From: Desulfobacteraceae bacterium UBA5623 | Lineage (GTDB): Bacteria; Desulfobacterota; DSM-4660; Desulfatiglandales; Desulfatiglandaceae | NCBI GenBank assembly: GCA_002424495.1 | Contig: DIKH01000256.1 | Coordinates: 649 to 16,688 of the forward strand | Direction: 5' to 3' | Length of the DNA: 16,040 nucleotides | In this document: positions 14,018-16,040 of the stretch, piece by piece | How the letters are laid out: each line of letters opens with the position of its first letter | How positions within the stretch are numbered: the first letter of the stretch is position 1 | Position numbers and translations under genes: made by a program | The notes under the pieces: generated by a model | Seen by the model: only the letters and a program-made list of their open reading frames with translations | Databases searched by the model: none | Told to the model about the DNA's origin: nothing

Positions 14018-15865
14018 ATGGGGACAGGATTAGGGCAGGATGACAGCCTTGATTATACGCTGGAAACCATTATAAATCATTGCATCAAATGCGGACTCTG
14101 CCAAAAAGAATGTGAATTCTTAAGGCGTTACGGCACCCCAAAAGAAATCGCCGAGACATACTCCCAAGATGACGCAAATTGTCAAACCATCCCGTTTGAG
14201 TGCAGTTTGTGCTGCTTATGCGCTGCGGTCTGCCCAAAAGAGATCAATCCGGCAGATATGTTTCTTCAAATGCGTCGCAATGCTGCAAAACAAAAAGATG
14301 ACATCACTAAAAAATACTCAGGTATTCTGGGATATGAAAAACGCGGTACCTCTAAACTTTATACGTGGTACAGCCTGCCTGAAAATTGTAACGCTGTTTT
14401 TTTCCCCGGTTGCACCCTTCCCGGTACACGACCAAAAACAACATTAAAGATATTTTATTATTTAAAAGAACATATCTCTGCACTTGGCATTGTTCTTGAT
14501 TGCTGCACGAAGCCATCCCACGATCTGGGAAGAGATTCCTATTTTCATGACATGTTCGGAGAAATGAAAAATTTCTTACTCCAACATGGTGTAACGACAG
14601 TCTTTGTTGCCTGTCCGAACTGCTTTAAGGTGTTCACAAAGTATGGGGGTGATCTTCAAGTCCAGACCGTTTACGAATACATGGCCGATAAAGGTATGCC
14701 TCCAACTAAAATAATAGACCAAACCGTGACCGTCCACGATCCTTGCTCGCTTCGTTTTGAGACAACCACTCACAATGCCATAAGGCAATTGATAGAAAGA
14801 CAGGGCATACATGTTAATGAAATGGTCCACTCAAAGGGAAAAACCCTTTGCTGTGGGGAGGGCGGCTCAGTCAGTTGTGTGTCCCCTGAATTATCAACAA
14901 GGTGGGCAACATCAAGAAAGCAGGAGTCAAACGGCAATCGGGTCATTACTTACTGTGCTGGTTGTGCAAATCAGCTTGGCAAGCATATGCCCACTTTGCA
15001 TATTCTCGATCTGATGTTTCAAGCGGAGGCCGCGATCCATGGAAAGATAAAAGTCTCACAAGCGCCGATAACTTATATCAATCGTTTAAGGCTGAAACGT
15101 CATTTTAAAAAAAATATGCAAAGATCAGTAGTGCGGGAGAGGGTCTTTCAAGTTGAGGAAAATAATGCTAAAGGAAAAAATATCCTAAAAATATTTATAC
15201 TCCTGATCATTATTGCTGGCATTATTGCTTTTCGGATGACCGGCGCACTTCAATATCTGGAAAAAGATACCCTCAGGAATATGATTGAAGGCTACGGCAT
15301 GCTTGCCCCGTTCATCTATATGCTGATCTACGCTATCGCCCCATCACTGTTTATGCCGGGCCTGCCCATTACCCTGGCAGGCGGCATCCTGTTCGGGGCC
15401 TTCTGGGGAGTTGTATATTCTATCACAGGCGCAACCGTTGGGGCCTGTGTCGCATTTCTGGTATCGCGCTACCTTGCCAGAGACTGGGTCGCGTCAAAGC
15501 TCAGAAGTCCTGGATGGCAACGCCTGGACAATGGAGTTGAACGTCACGGATGGAAGGTTGTGGCCTTTACCAGGCTGGTACCGTTATTTCCTTTTAATCT
15601 ATTAAATTATGCCTTTGGCCTGACCAAGATTAAGTTTATTCACTATGCCGTAACCACATTTATCACCATGCTCCCGGCATGCATTGCATTTATCGTATTT
15701 TCCAGTTCCCTGTTGGATGTCTTGAATGGAAAAATATCACTGAAGTTTATTGCAGGGGTTTTTTTGATCATATTGGTTTCGCTGATTCCATTTTTTTATA
15801 AGCGTTACAAAGAAAGGAAAAAAACAGAGCCGTTCCCCCCAGCAAGATGGTTTGACCGGATCTGA
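14018..15865 (+). CDS. Fusion of HdrD/GlpC-like iron-sulfur protein and TVP38/TMEM64 (VTT) membrane domain
   Basis: This 615-residue protein has two unrelated halves. The N-terminal half has two 4Fe-4S sites, C22-x2-C25-x2-C28-x3-C32 and C62-x2-C65-x2-C68-x3-C72-P. Two CCG cysteine-rich domains follow (PGC near 131, DCC near 162, CPNC near 199; then DPC near 243, LCCGEGG near 278, CAGC near 313). This is the layout of HdrD/GlpC-type disulfide or quinone-linked oxidoreductases. After a linker, a hydrophobic helix at about 388-405 leads into a VTT/SNARE-associated domain with a MPGLP...GGILFGAFWG re-entrant motif, F-T-R-L-V-P-L-F-P-F, and further helices to about 596. The catalytic half is probably cytoplasmic and membrane-anchored. 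AAGGAG precedes the ATG and the reading frame is unbroken. The physiological electron donor and acceptor cannot be read. Confidence 0.85.
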   Translation: MGTGLGQDDSLDYTLETIINHCIKCGLCQKECEFLRRYGTPKEIAETYSQDDANCQTIPFECSLCCLCAAVCPKEINPADMFLQMRRNAAKQKDDITKKYSGILGYEKRGTSKLYTWYSLPENCNAVFFPGCTLPGTRPKTTLKIFYYLKEHISALGIVLDCCTKPSHDLGRDSYFHDMFGEMKNFLLQHGVTTVFVACPNCFKVFTKYGGDLQVQTVYEYMADKGMPPTKIIDQTVTVHDPCSLRFETTTHNAIRQLIERQGIHVNEMVHSKGKTLCCGEGGSVSCVSPELSTRWATSRKQESNGNRVITYCAGCANQLGKHMPTLHILDLMFQAEAAIHGKIKVSQAPITYINRLRLKRHFKKNMQRSVVRERVFQVEENNAKGKNILKIFILLIIIAGIIAFRMTGALQYLEKDTLRNMIEGYGMLAPFIYMLIYAIAPSLFMPGLPITLAGGILFGAFWGVVYSITGATVGACVAFLVSRYLARDWVASKLRSPGWQRLDNGVERHGWKVVAFTRLVPLFPFNLLNYAFGLTKIKFIHYAVTTFITMLPACIAFIVFSSSLLDVLNGKISLKFIAGVFLIILVSLIPFFYKRYKERKKTEPFPPARWFDRI

Positions 15866-15966
15866 ATGTAGAAGAGTTTGTGGAATTTTCACCGAATACT
15901 GCACAAAAAGTTTTTGATGCGGCAACCGTTGATTAACTTATATTATCAAGCAAAGGGAGCGACCTA

Positions 15967-16040
15967 ATGAAGACCAGAATTTTTGTCGGTCTTTTAATGA
16001 CACTATGCATGTTAGTGCTGAACACGACGACGTTGTTCGC
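15967..16040 (+). CDS. Start of an exported protein, cut by the window edge
   Basis: An ATG at 15967 follows AAAGGGAG at good spacing and opens a frame that runs off the window after 24 complete codons. The visible residues are a textbook signal peptide: MKTR, a hydrophobic core of about 14 residues, then a polar NTTTLF stretch that would end in Ala. No mature sequence is visible, so the function is unknown. It follows the fusion gene by 101 nt and may be co-transcribed. Confidence 0.6.
   Translation, partial: MKTRIFVGLLMTLCMLVLNTTTLF

Noticed and set aside
15862..15936. Short open frame overlapping the end of the HdrD/VTT fusion gene, including TGA read-through
   Set aside because: The frame is only about 25 codons with no start with a ribosome site, and reading through the TGA at 15863 meets TAG two codons later.

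Overview
The window looks like a chromosomal segment of an anaerobic, mid-GC bacterium, most likely a Desulfobacterota (deltaproteobacterial) sulfate reducer or syntroph. This is inferred from the gene set (Hyp hydrogenase maturation, HdrD/GlpC-type iron-sulfur protein, LarE, FmdB zinc ribbon, YcaO); no marker gene fixes the taxonomy. No tRNA, rRNA, CRISPR array or intact insertion sequence was seen.

Layout. (1) 1-894, minus strand: a truncated gene with a degenerate GGDEF-like domain. It is divergent from a plus-strand signalling cluster at 1218-3401: a GAF protein, an atypical protein-kinase-like protein, a universal stress protein and an FmdB-type zinc ribbon. The 895-1217 gap holds back-to-back sigma70-type promoters, including a TTGACA-17-TATACT on the plus strand. 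(2) 3621-7130, plus strand: a LarE-type sulfur transferase, a YcaO protein with C-terminal TPRs, a strong hairpin, and a TrpF-like TIM barrel that lacks the usual catalytic cysteine. A DUF4213/DUF364 (Rossmann-like, putative metal-chelation) gene converges on them from the minus strand (7147-7860). (3) 8375-13027, plus strand: a tight hypC-hypF-hypD-hypE operon that builds and delivers the Fe(CN)2CO unit of [NiFe] hydrogenases. (4) 13045-13219: a scar in which the first 33 codons of hypA run directly into the last 25 codons of hypB in another frame, so the nickel-insertion genes of this operon are destroyed. (5) 13284-13496: a small DUF4405-like membrane protein, followed by about 520 bp without a gene but with several inverted repeats. 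(6) 14018-15865: a 615-residue fusion of an HdrD/GlpC-like iron-sulfur protein and a TVP38/TMEM64 (VTT) membrane domain. (7) 15967 to the end: the start of an exported protein.

How the parts may work together. HypF, HypC, HypD and HypE make the iron-cyanide part of the hydrogenase site, but nickel delivery would need HypA/HypB encoded elsewhere, or the operon is decaying. LarE (ATP-dependent sulfur transfer) next to YcaO (ATP-dependent backbone amide activation, often for thioamidation) suggests a thio-modification locus of unknown substrate, with the TrpF-like and DUF364 proteins as possible partners. That is the most likely place for an undescribed system here. The link is inferred from gene order only.
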